Part shown: positions 11,959 to 21,796 of the stretch, one piece after another
Layout: the number at the start of each line of letters is the position of its first letter
Position numbering within the stretch: position 1 is the first letter of the stretch
Assembly: GCA_021399435.1 (NCBI GenBank)
Contig: JAJTUP010000048.1
Coordinates: 372,001-436,000 of the forward strand
Reading direction: 5' to 3'
DNA length: 64,000 nucleotides
Source: Diaporthe sp. PMI_573
Lineage: Eukaryota; Ascomycota; Sordariomycetes; Diaporthales; Diaporthaceae
The notes under the pieces: model-generated
What the model was told of the DNA's origin: nothing
What the model saw: the letters and a program-made list of their open reading frames with translations, nothing else
Database searches by the model: none
Position numbers and translations under genes: made by a program

Positions 11959-12007
11959 ATATTGTATTACATTACATTGTATTGCATTACATTGTATTAC
12001 ATTACAT
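11959..12007. repeat. ATTACATTGT-type tandem repeat
   Basis: Alternating ATTACATTGT and ATTACATTAC units with one T-to-G variant. It is AT-rich inside GC-rich surroundings. Confidence 0.85.
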
Positions 12008-12156
12008 CTCCACAGCCCAACGCCCCGGGCCGCCGCTGTCGAGGCCCGCCGGCCTTGTGTTGAGCCTCAATACCTTAATCTCGACGCCGGCGCCTAGCAG
12101 GCAACCACCGTGGCCCTCTCAAGTCGCCGAGATATGCAGGGCGTGTGGCCTCCATA

Positions 12157-12184
12157 TGTGTGTGTGTGTGTGTGTGTGTGTGTC
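12157..12184. repeat. TG dinucleotide microsatellite
   Basis: About thirteen TG units in a row. Confidence 0.9.
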
Positions 12185-12308
12185 GGGACCAAAGGAAACT
12201 CCCGATAGGACTGGCCAGGCGTGCCCGCAGCTTCCCGGGACCAAGGCGCGGCGATCATCGGGCTTTGCTGCCTGTGCCTGGCTTGTTTTGTGTTTGTTCG
12301 CTCGCTCG

Positions 12309-12391
12309 GTCTCTCTCTCTCTCTCTCTTGTCTCTTTGTTTGTTTTGTCATGACAGTCATGAGGACGGGGGGAGAGAGAGAGAGAGAGAGA
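12309..12391. repeat. TC tract followed by GA tract
   Basis: A TC run (12309-12330) and a GA run (12371-12391) face each other across about 40 bases, so the pair could fold back as an imperfect hairpin. Confidence 0.75.
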
Positions 12392-13498
12392 TCATGCCAG
12401 TGCAATGCATTCCAAAAGTACACGCCATGTACCATGTCGCCGTCGTCTCGCGCTGGCGGGGACTTTGCAAACACAACCCGTCCCCCTCCCTCCCCCTTCT
12501 CCTTCTCGCCCATCCTAGCCTGCCACACGTTTGACTTGGCGGCAGGAGGGCTGCGTAACCCGCGTGGTTTTGGTGCACCTCAACCGCTGTGTTCTGCTGC
12601 AAGGCTCGCCGCCTCGTAGTCAAGTCTTTACTGTCCTGTCCTGTCCTGTCCTGCCCCGCCTCGCCTCGCCTGGTGTTGTGTCGTGTCGTGTCGTGTTTCC
12701 CCTGGCGCCATGTGCTCTCACCAATCTATCTGCTCCCTGCCCGCCGTCCGCTGTCCGCCAGCCCTCACCTCACTCGCCCTGCCCAGAAGAGCCTCTCGAA
12801 AGGGGGCCCCGCCGGGCCAATGCCGCCAAGTCTGCTGCGACACCCGAATCTTGATGCTTGTATGTCCTGCCTCTGCAGAATCCCCTTCACAGACAGACCC
12901 ATGCGCTTGGCGAACCATGGCCCTTGCCTCTCGCTAGCAAGACGCGTCTCCTGAGTACCAAGTCTTTCCCGTCTTGTCCCTGATTCTGATTCTGCTGATG
13001 TTACTTGCAGCTTGCTGGGTGCTGGCCCACAATGCCACGACTGGCCCCCCCCCCGCCCACCCAATTGGTTTGGTTGATATATCACCTCTGCGCCCGCCCA
13101 TTGTTTCCCGCATCTCTCAATAGCAAGCCCTCTCATTCTTTCCTGGAAGCCCATCCCATTCTTCTCTTCTCGTGTTTTTAATTCCTAGACTTATTTGATA
13201 CCCGCAGCCGCTGCCCGTGGCTCGATCCGGTCTCCCTCACCCTTCCCTTCATCTAAACCAAAAAAGAAATCTACTTCTTCTTCTACTGCTTCCGCTTCTG
13301 CTTCGTTCCACTGGTCGCCGTTGTCGAGGACAGGCTCTGCTTCAACCTTTCTGGCCGTTTCGTTTCCCTGGGGGACTTCTTTCTGTGTGCAAGTGCTGGT
13401 CTGGCATCCTCTTCTTGGTGATACCGTTCTTGATACCGTTCTCTTTTTATTTACACCGCTATCACCACCACTGTTGATACCTTCATCTGGCCGTCAAC

Positions 13499-14902
13499 AT
13501 GGCTCCCGTATCTACCTCTCTTCTCGCCACCTGCTCCCTCCTGGCTGCCCTCGCCCTGGGCGCCCCGGCCCCGGCCCCGGTCCGAGAACTGCAGGGACTT
13601 GGTGTGCCCATCATGAACGCTGATGCCAAGAACATCATCCCAAACAAGTATGTCGTCGTCTACAACGACACCTTCGATGATGACGCTATTGCCACACACG
13701 AGGCATACTGGGTCGACACCATCGCCAAGCGCAACATCGGCAAGCGCTCCCCCATAGACAACCGCATGCTCAGCATGACAGTCCATACATTCACCATCGG
13801 CAGCATGCGAGCCATGTGCCTCGAGGCCGACGACGCCTCCGCCATCGAGATCAATGGCGCCGACGAGGTGTCGTACATCGAGGCCGACGCCTATGTCCAC
13901 CTCAATGCCCTCGTCACCCAGCAAAACGCCACCACCGGCCTCGCCCGCATGTCGTCTGCACAGCCCGGGGGGTCCACCTACACCTTTGACGACACGGCAG
14001 GCCAGGGCATCACCGCCTTCATCGTCGACACGGGCATCATGGAGGAGCACGAGGAGTTCGAGGGCCGCGCAACCTTTGCCTTCAACAGTGCCGACAACAT
14101 CAACACCGACGCCAACGGCCACGGCTCCCACGTGGCTGGCACCATCGGCGGCAAGACTTTTGGCCTTGCCAAGAAGGCCACTCTGGTTGGCGTCAAGGTC
14201 CTGGACGCCCAGGGCGCGGGCACCAACTCGGGTGTCATCGCAGGCATGAACTTTGGTAAGCCCCCATCCCCTTGGGTCTCGCCGCCCCCCCTCCCCCCAT
14301 TCGTGGCACATCACGCTGCACACGTCGGGGTAGATGGGCAGCAAGGCAGGCAGGTAGACAGTGCGGGTGGCTAACGGCAACAAACAGTGGCACAAACGGC
14401 TAGGGCAAACGGGCTCTCGGGCAAGTCGGTCATGAACATGTCCCTGGGTGGCGGGCGCTCCAACGCTGTCAACCAGGCCATTAACGCCCTCCGTGCCGCA
14501 GGCGTCGTCCCTGTCGTGGCCGCCGGCAACGAGAACGTTGACGCCCAGAACGACAGCCCCGCCTCCGCCCGCGGCGCCATCACCGTCGGCGCCATCGACC
14601 AGACCACCGACCGCCGCGCCCCATTCAGCAACTTTGGCCAGTTTGTCGACGTGTTTGCCCCCGGCGTCGACGTCGAGAGCGTGGGCATCCAATCCACCAC
14701 TTCCACCGAGACCCTGAGCGGGACGAGCATGGCAAGCCCTCACGTCGCCGGCTTGGCGGCTTACCTGATGGCCAAGGAGAACATCACCAACATTGATGCC
14801 GTTGCTGCCCGCATCACAGATCTCGCCGGTGCGACGCAAGCCCGTGTCCTGGGAAATGTCAGGGGCACGACGCCGCTGATCGCCAACAACGGGGCCATCT
14901 GA
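13499..14902 (+). CDS. Secreted subtilisin-type serine protease (S8, proteinase K-like)
   Basis: Two exons, 13499-14255 and 14388-14902 (intron GTAAGC..CAG, 132 bases), encode 423 residues. Residues 1-21 form a signal peptide. An inhibitor I9 propeptide covers about 48-136 ([11 protein letters not shown] through [10 protein letters not shown]). The catalytic domain follows, with Asp177 in FIVDTGI, His208 in [10 protein letters not shown] and Ser366 in [12 protein letters not shown]. Asn300 in VVAAGNEN fills the oxyanion hole. All parts of the triad are present, so the enzyme should be active after the propeptide is removed. It belongs to the family that includes proteinase K and the cuticle-degrading proteases of insect- and nematode-infecting fungi, but that role cannot be inferred from sequence alone. 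The pyrimidine-rich leader suggests strong expression. A long open frame on the opposite strand is a codon-bias shadow. Confidence 0.95.
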
Positions 14903-17249
14903 CCCCTGGACGGTGCACTCATGGCGTTGGGCTGATCTCTTTTTTCTTATCTTGTTGCCTCTCGTGGACTCACCCCATCTGCATTGAACGGACGCATTGC
15001 GCTTTTGGCATATAGGCATTATTACTCTTTCCTGTTCTCTGTATTGTTTTACTCTGGTCCTCCAGGCCCTATTTTTCAGCTTCTCCTGGCTTAGTCTCAC
15101 TCTTGGGGCGCGGCCCGTGACAATGGGCGGAGGAGCAATGGCTTCGCGAGGCGGCCATGGATAAATACAATTCTCGACATAGCATAGACAATGAAAATCA
15201 AATCCGTTGGTCAACGTGGATATTGCATCTTCTGGTGGGCACTCGGCGGGTGAATGCTTTTGTGCCGCAGCTGACCAGCTTGGCTGTTTCAACCAATTTT
15301 AGCAAACAGCCTTGCCTCCTTGAACTTCTCGGCACCAGCCGTGCCCATTATAATAGGAAGCGGGGCGGGGGCGATACTCACCTATGCTTTGATCTTCCGC
15401 ACACGGTGCTTGAATGGCAATTCGGAAATGTCCCCAAGGGCTGGGCGGATGTGAGAATGGCTTGCTGGTTTCGACCGAGAGAGGGCCGGTACGTGAGCGC
15501 TCAGAGTTGACCTACAGAGGAGATCGGATGCGCCCACACCTCCGCAAGCGTGGTTCTGGCCCTCATGCAGTGACTTCCTGGTTTCAACGCTCAGCCGGCG
15601 TCGATGCTAAGTGTGACGAACACTTCCACACTATCCAACTCATACTTCCTTGTTCTTGCCTACGCCTTTGCTCGGCTGAGGAGTCATGGTCGCACGCTGG
15701 CTGCCCGAGATGTCACATTCCCAAACACGGGCACACGTCTCTCTCACAGCCTCTGCATTGTCGAATCCGCCCGGACAGACAGTAGGTAGCCAGCTCTTGT
15801 ATGATGGTGGTGATACTCTGTGTTACTCACGCTCCCACATTCCCTCCCATGCCCGTCTTTACCTCCTGTTCTCCGCAGATCACTGGGAGCCGGAGCCTTT
15901 CAGACAGCACGGGCTCTTGTCAGCCTCTCCACCTGTGGTTTCCATTGCGCAACATGGGGCACATCCTACCTTCTCTGCCTGACCTATGTCATCATCGTCG
16001 AAGGGGGATTCTCTGAGAACGATCTTTTGCAGCGTCGCAACACGGGTAGCATCTTGATTCTTGAAGAAGCCCAGGTTCTGAAGCTTGAGAGTGACCTGAG
16101 AGTATTACCCCAAAGTTGTTTCGCCCGCCCACTTTGATACATTCTGCCGTGGCATTGCTTCTCCATGAGATCAACCATGGTCAATTCTTTCTCGCCTCGC
16201 CCTGGTTCCCGTCAGTCATGACCGGTGAGAAGGCGTCCTTCTGTATTCATCCAGCCTCTTCTCAACATGTATAATCAAGGTTTCCCCAGCCCGCAGGTTG
16301 CAAAGTTCTCTAACCCAAAGGGAATTTATTGTCACCTGATCATCACCAAAACACCGACTTGTGTGCCCTCGCGTGCCGGAAAAACTCTCGAAGGACACCT
16401 TCGTTGGGACTGCTTTGGTCCCAAAAGTGACTGTTGCTTTAACGGTGGCCCTCATGGAATTTGGAAAGCAGATTAGATCGCGTGGATAATGTTCGAAAAG
16501 GCACAGGACGAAAGACTGAGAAGCCCCTTGCAGTTGTACTCTGCAAAATGGCCAAGGCGTGGCATTTGGGATGCGAACATACCGAGCCATCAAATTGAAA
16601 CAATGGATGACCCTGTCTACAACAACCATCTGAATGCGGCAGGTCGGATTCAACGAAAGGGTCACGCTGTAGGACCACCCAAAACCTAACTCAACTATCT
16701 CCCAGTGACCCAGAATGCCGGTTGACTTGCCCACGGCCGCCCATCCCGCCGCGGTGTGAAGCGTGCCACCAGTACCACCACACCGGGATTTCACGGCCGG
16801 ACTTGTGGATTATTCACCCCGAGGTAGGTAGGTGCCAGCAGACTACGGGCGTCGGTACTGACCATTAGGTACGGTACCGGCCTGTGTGAGTTAATAGTAG
16901 TTAGCCTGCTGCTGAGAGAATGAGTTTCGAAGCATCCCATGGCCCAGCACTGGGCAAGACAGGGCCTGATGACAGAGGACGATTTCTCCTGATGGTCGTG
17001 CGTTCATAGTCTTCATTATTACGTATTATAGCAACGGAAGCTTCGGCCCAAGCCGTCATTGAATGCCAGTGTCTCTGTCCAATCTACCTGGTGGCAACGA
17101 GAGCAAGGCAATTGCCATCGCTCCTCTCCAGCTCCGCCACCTGACTCAACATCAATCTGACGAATATTAGTAGGTTAGGATGGTCCCATAGCCTCGGGCC
17201 CAGCCACCCCGCAATCTCATCCTTTCAAGACTCCAAGCCTCAAGCCTCC
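14903..17249. other. 2.3-kb intergenic interval
   Basis: No recognised gene, apart from one uncertain open frame at 16216-16794 (listed). A degenerate 49-base sequence at 15506-15554 is related to one at 20837-20884. The right end should hold the 3' region of the minus-strand kinase gene. Confidence 0.4.
16216..16794 (-). CDS. Unrecognised 192-residue open frame, doubtful
   Basis: An uninterrupted minus-strand frame of 192 residues in DNA of about 50 percent GC. The second half has mixed hydrophobic and charged residues and is not low-complexity (for example VTFGTKAVPTKVSFESF). There is no signal peptide, membrane segment or domain that I know. It may be a chance frame, since neither splice signals nor a family match support it. 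Confidence 0.18.
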   Translation of the reverse strand: MKSRCGGTGGTLHTAAGWAAVGKSTGILGHWEIVELGFGWSYSVTLSLNPTCRIQMVVVDRVIHCFNLMARYVRIPNATPWPFCRVQLQGASQSFVLCLFEHYPRDLICFPNSMRATVKATVTFGTKAVPTKVSFESFSGTRGHTSRCFGDDQVTINSLWVRELCNLRAGETLIIHVEKRLDEYRRTPSHRS

Positions 17250-20075
17250 TCAGACCAGAATCTCAGAACCAGTGTGTTCCCCTTGCGCTGAACCCCTCCT
17301 TATAGGCAACGTCCGCAGCACAGAAGATGTGTGTTGAAGGTGCTCGTGCAGGCTCCTAATCATGCGCTGAAGCTCATCCTTGACCTCGTCCTGCGAGCCA
17401 GTCGCCTGCAGCACGCTGACCATGGGAGCTCGCGGCATGTACGGAATCGAAGGTATGGGTGCGTCTGAGTCAACATCGGAGTCCTCGATGGTAATAGACA
17501 CGTGGCCGTCGTCGGCGTGGGCGGCTGCGTCATCCGATGTGTCGTTGGCGCTGTCGGACGGTGGAGTAAGCACCACATCCCCTGACGTCGGGGTAGTTGG
17601 GATGATCCCAAGGCCAATTTCATCAGGAACATAAATGGAGGGCTCCCTTTCGTGCATCGACAAGAGCGAACTGGTCGAGCCAAAGCCATCGGGCACGTAA
17701 AGGGATGGCTCCCTGTTGCTCCGTGGGATTGCATCGTCCAACACGTGAGAAGTCTTCTCGAAGCTGCTTCTCGGGGGCCCGTCGTCCGAGACATAGAGAG
17801 ATGGTTCTCTGTTGGCCGAGGGAAAGGAATCTTCTAGGTTGAACTGGAATGACTTCTGATGTGACAGGGTGGGCCTCCACGTGTCCGAGGTCGCGGAGGA
17901 AGCCTCGGAGAGCGCAGTTGTGGGACGGAGAGACTCGCCGTTCTCGCCGACGAGACTGGCGTCGAGATCGATCATGCTAGAGGCTGAAAACCGACTGACT
18001 TCCAGACTGGTCGCAGCGCGTGGCGGCAGTGTCACGTGTAACGAGTCCTCTTGGCGATGTCCTGCCACGGTAGTGGGGAGAGAGTCCAATGCCATATAGT
18101 CATCCTCGTCGTTCTCGTCGTGAGACTGGAACCACTGCCCCTCGAGGCGGGGGTTCGACGCCGTCGCCGCCGAAAAAGACCAGTCCTGCGTACTTCGATG
18201 GTCAAGGCTGGACTGGCTCCTGGTGATTTCTGGTCGGTCCGGCTGCGCGGCAACTCCCGCAGTGGCGTTTGCAAAACTCCAGTCTTGGGTCCGGCGGTGA
18301 TCCATGGTAGACTGGCTTCTATAAAGCTGGCTCTCCCTACGGTTGTCCTGTTCATCCTCTGGGTTGGACTCCTCGCCGATTGCCGCTGGGAAAGACCAGT
18401 CTTGGGTGCGACGGCGGTCCAAAGTCGTCTGACTCCTCCCGAGCGGCCTGATGCTTTGTCGACTAGCTCTGAAAGTGTCCATTTGCGTATCAGCGTATCG
18501 AGAAAGCCTTCCGCCATCCAGAGATTCATCTAGGTCGATCAATCCCGATTCCCGGATCGTCTGGTGTTTTGAGACGGGGAAACTAGCCTTAATGGTCTCC
18601 CCCTCCTCCATGTCTGCGAACCGTGATAGCCTATCACCGTCGAGTGACAAATCAAGATCGATCAGTGATTCCCGCGGCGGTGCTGAGTCCGTGCTGCCTT
18701 CCTGCGGAGTGGGGATCTCGCCCAATTCAGGCGCTGAAGACGGCATGGGCCTGCCATAGAAAAGCCGGGCATTCTCCTCATAACTCGTGATGGTGTTAGG
18801 ATCGAAGGCCTTCTCAAGAGGAGCCTTCAGGACTGGGATGTTGGGAGGTCTGCGGCGACGGCCCTGTTGCTTTGGAGGTGGAGGCATCATCGAGACGCGA
18901 GGCCCGTACGCGTCATACACGGCTTGAGCCTGGCTGTCACCGAGAACCCTCTGGTCGATCTCGCCAACCATGGTATCGAAGTTCCAGTCGTCACTGTGTG
19001 AAGGGTGCGAGGGTTCATCACCAATCGGTGCTTGGGCGCCGCCTGCATTGAATAACGACATCCGGTTTCCCCCTTGGACTTCCCAATATCGATATGCGTT
19101 CACGAGCATGGAGAGGGACTTTGTCGGGTAGTCACGCTCAGTGTTGTAGATGTACGGGTGGCCCTGTATCTGGCCGACGGAAGGGCGATCTCTTGGGTCC
19201 TCGGTCATGCAGAAGGCAACCAGATCTTTCAGGCTGTCCGAGAACTGATCCCCTTCGAGCCGAGGAACGTGTTGCTTGAGGTAAGAGCCGAACTGTGATG
19301 GATCAAACCGCGACATGTTCTTAGCATTAGGGGGCAGTCCGGTGGCGGCTTCGAAAGCAAGGGACCCGAAAGCCCATATATCGACCTCAGTGCCGTACGA
19401 GACGGACATGTCAAAAAGCTCCGGGGCCATCCAATTCAACGTGCCGGTGACCGTGCTCCTCTTGTCGAACTTGGTCTCTATAATGCCAGCGACCCCGAAG
19501 TCGCACAGCTGGACACCGCCGACCTCGGTCACCAGCACATTCGCGCACTTGATATCGCGATGGATGATGCCTTCCTTGTGGACCCATTTGAGAGCCTCGG
19601 CCACCTCGCGCAGAATCGGAACGATCCATTTCTCTGGCAGACCCCCTGACGGCCGCATCAGGGTTGAAACACTTCCGCCGCCGCAGTACTCGGTAATTAT
19701 CCACATGGAGGGGCCGACGAGGAGCGTTTCGATGACGGTGTTGATATTCCTGGCGCCGCTCTCACCGAGCTTCTTGAGCGTATTGACCTCCTTGAGAATG
19801 TCCTGGAAGGTATCAGCCGCACCGGGCGCGAGGCTGTCTCCCTCGTCGATGCTGATGATCTTGACGGCGACGAGGCGGCCCGAGCCAGCCGCCCTGGCCT
19901 TGTAGACGCGCCCGAAACTTCCCTTTCCAATGAGCTCCGACAGGGCATAGGGAGGAGGGTTTCGTCCAGCCTCGCCGCATTCACGCACGATGCGCTTCTG
20001 CATCTTGTCGGCATCTTCGATGGCTTTCTTCTTGGTGGCCGAGAGGTCGGCAACACCAAGCTGCAAAGCGGCCAT
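17250..20075 (-). CDS. GCK-family Ste20-like protein kinase with repeat-rich tail
   Basis: One exon, 941 residues. After an N-terminal helix (1-42) the kinase domain runs from about 43 to 310: glycine loop GKGSFG (50-55), Lys72 in VAVK, HRDIKCAN (172-179), DFG (192-194) and APE (217-219). All catalytic residues are present. The GTLNWMAPE activation segment and overall pattern place it in the germinal-centre-kinase branch of Ste20 kinases. The wording around INTVIETLLVGPSMWIITEYCGGGS suggests the fungal MST-1-type kinase rather than SID-1, but this is from memory and uncertain. Such kinases act upstream of NDR kinases in septation and polarity networks. The 630-residue tail is polar and holds three sets of repeated motifs: IDLD-SLDG, TQDWSF and REPS-YVPD. 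A conserved-looking helix (VKDELQRMIRSLHEHLQ, 898-914) lies near the end. A G-run sits just upstream of the start. Confidence 0.9.
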   Translation of the reverse strand: MAALQLGVADLSATKKKAIEDADKMQKRIVRECGEAGRNPPPYALSELIGKGSFGRVYKARAAGSGRLVAVKIISIDEGDSLAPGAADTFQDILKEVNTLKKLGESGARNINTVIETLLVGPSMWIITEYCGGGSVSTLMRPSGGLPEKWIVPILREVAEALKWVHKEGIIHRDIKCANVLVTEVGGVQLCDFGVAGIIETKFDKRSTVTGTLNWMAPELFDMSVSYGTEVDIWAFGSLAFEAATGLPPNAKNMSRFDPSQFGSYLKQHVPRLEGDQFSDSLKDLVAFCMTEDPRDRPSVGQIQGHPYIYNTERDYPTKSLSMLVNAYRYWEVQGGNRMSLFNAGGAQAPIGDEPSHPSHSDDWNFDTMVGEIDQRVLGDSQAQAVYDAYGPRVSMMPPPPKQQGRRRRPPNIPVLKAPLEKAFDPNTITSYEENARLFYGRPMPSSAPELGEIPTPQEGSTDSAPPRESLIDLDLSLDGDRLSRFADMEEGETIKASFPVSKHQTIRESGLIDLDESLDGGRLSRYADTQMDTFRASRQSIRPLGRSQTTLDRRRTQDWSFPAAIGEESNPEDEQDNRRESQLYRSQSTMDHRRTQDWSFANATAGVAAQPDRPEITRSQSSLDHRSTQDWSFSAATASNPRLEGQWFQSHDENDEDDYMALDSLPTTVAGHRQEDSLHVTLPPRAATSLEVSRFSASSMIDLDASLVGENGESLRPTTALSEASSATSDTWRPTLSHQKSFQFNLEDSFPSANREPSLYVSDDGPPRSSFEKTSHVLDDAIPRSNREPSLYVPDGFGSTSSLLSMHEREPSIYVPDEIGLGIIPTTPTSGDVVLTPPSDSANDTSDDAAAHADDGHVSITIEDSDVDSDAPIPSIPYMPRAPMVSVLQATGSQDEVKDELQRMIRSLHEHLQHTSSVLRTLPIRRGSAQGEHTGSEILV

Positions 20076-21796
20076 TCTCTAGTCCTGAAGGGGGGGGGGG
20101 GGAAGCGGCCGTGCGAAAGTCAGTGAGAAGAGGGTATTCGTATCAACAGCTGAGCTGTCCGGACAGTCTGATGGCCAACGCTGGGAATGGCAGGGGCAGA
20201 GGCGTGAGGCTCGTCCTGACCCCGAGACTGGCGGTGTGCGAGGGTGCTTGCGGTGAGTCGCAAGCAGCACCCGGTCGCAGTCTCGGTTCCTGGCCCAAGA
20301 GCCGGAGGATTGTCTGTCCTTGAAAACTCAACAGCTCGGTGCGACACTGAGCAATGGTGGTTTGGGAGGTCTGGCGAGCCCAAATGAAGGAGGACAGGCG
20401 GGGTGCTGGTTTAGCAGTCTCATTCAGGCCCTCCGCGTGCCAAGACGGGGGTCGCACGTGTCTAATGAGGGCGCGCAGGCTTGTCGAGAACCTCTGGCAA
20501 GGGACCCTGTTCAGTCTGGAGGGCTGGGTGGACGATCAAGGGGTTGTGAAGAGGTGACGAAGCACCAAGGGGCGAGTCAATGTGGCCAGTCGAGCGTTGA
20601 TCGTGTGCATCGGGGGTTTAGCTGGCGAGGCAGGGGCCACACTCTGACGCTTACTAAGGCTGCAGGCCTCAAGGAAGCACCCCAGGGCGGTCTCACAACA
20701 CGACGCAACTCGACGGAACAGGGCATACCACAATGAGCTCAAGTCTAAGCGCATCTCAAGGTCAAACACGATGCGCGTCATAGTGCGTTGTCCACTGGCA
20801 TAGACACGACTTCTTGGGGCAGATTCAACGTCTCTCTTTGACTACAGGGGAAAATGGGTGCGCCTACACCTCCGCAGCATGGTGTGCCCTTTATATGATA
20901 TCTGACAAAGATGTCTGACTGGATTCAACATCTCTCACTGTTCTGTCAACACATCGAGAGCGGCGTTGCTCCTGCTTTATGCCAGAGATCCGGGTTTCAT
21001 GCACTGCAGAAGGGGTCTGCAACCCCGGGCACTCACCTCCCGACTTCCAGTGTTTGGATGCCTTCACCAACAGCGCGCCTACGGACGGATGAAGCAGTTC
21101 CCTTCCTCCTCCCCACTGGCTAATATGACACAACACGTACAGCGAGGGCGAGGGGATGGGGAGACCAAGGGGAATACAAGACGAGGAAAGAAAACGGAGT
21201 GCGTCCACCCAGGGTCACCGGAACCAAGACCGCTCCAGACTCGACATCTCAGCAGCCATATGCTTGTCATCGAGTATATGTTCGCAATCCAATCCGCAGA
21301 AGTCATGCTGGCAAGGCAGCCCAGCATGGCCTCTGGGTGTGTCCGGAAACCAGACTTCAAATGCCGCATCCATCAATATCAGCATTTCTTGGCACAAACC
21401 ACAGTCATCAGGGTAGACTGGGTCGCAATTTGACATCCATGCTTTGTGTGATGACTTGTCACCTGTGACGGCCTCCATTCGGTGCTCAAAGAGCCGCCAT
21501 TCAATGGCATCCACCACCGTCCGGGTCGACGCCCTATTCGAGTACTTGCCACCAGGACTCAGTCAAAGACTTGCAAGACGTTGCAGACAGACCTGCGTGA
21601 AGATATGTATTATGTTATTAGTATGATCGTATTCCTGAAGCCCCACAGGGCTCGAATGTATCGGAGGCTTATGTCGTCAGCAAAACGAGTCGAGTTTTTG
21701 GTATACCAGGAGTATGCAGCCTTGGTGTACCAGTTAATCACGTAACGTGTCGTCATTTTACATTCCCTCATCAGCGCGAAAAGCGGTATTATATCA
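20076..21796. other. 1.7-kb intergenic interval
   Basis: Holds the kinase promoter (G-run at 20090-20101) and the 3' region of ERG9. Apart from an uncertain Cys-containing frame at 21215-21517 no gene is seen. A degenerate repeat copy lies at 20837-20884. Confidence 0.4.
21215..21517 (-). CDS. Small Cys-containing open frame, doubtful
   Basis: The frame gives 100 residues from an ATG at 21517 and stays open further upstream to about 21559. It has protein-like composition with six cysteines in the middle (CDPVYPDDCGLCQEM, then CQHDFCGLDCEHI) and an amphipathic stretch between them. There is no signal peptide and no family I recognise. It could be an exon of a small gene or a chance frame. Confidence 0.22.
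   Translation of the reverse strand: MVDAIEWRLFEHRMEAVTGDKSSHKAWMSNCDPVYPDDCGLCQEMLILMDAAFEVWFPDTPRGHAGLPCQHDFCGLDCEHILDDKHMAAEMSSLERSWFR

Larger units (their letters stand above)
9383..13498. other. 4.1-kb gene-free interval rich in simple repeats
   Basis: This lies between the divergent starts of the F-box gene and the protease gene. No coding family is seen on either strand; the longer open frames are driven by repeats. It carries several microsatellites (listed separately), C-runs, and ACCTAGGT palindromes at 10912 and 11654. The last 350 bases before 13499 are pyrimidine-rich, which is common in leaders of strongly expressed fungal genes. Confidence 0.5.

Noticed and set aside
13451..15292. 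A 613-codon open frame on the strand opposite the protease
   Set aside because: It mirrors the codon bias of the GC-rich protease exons and has no domain. The plus strand has a full catalytic triad, a signal peptide and a clean intron.
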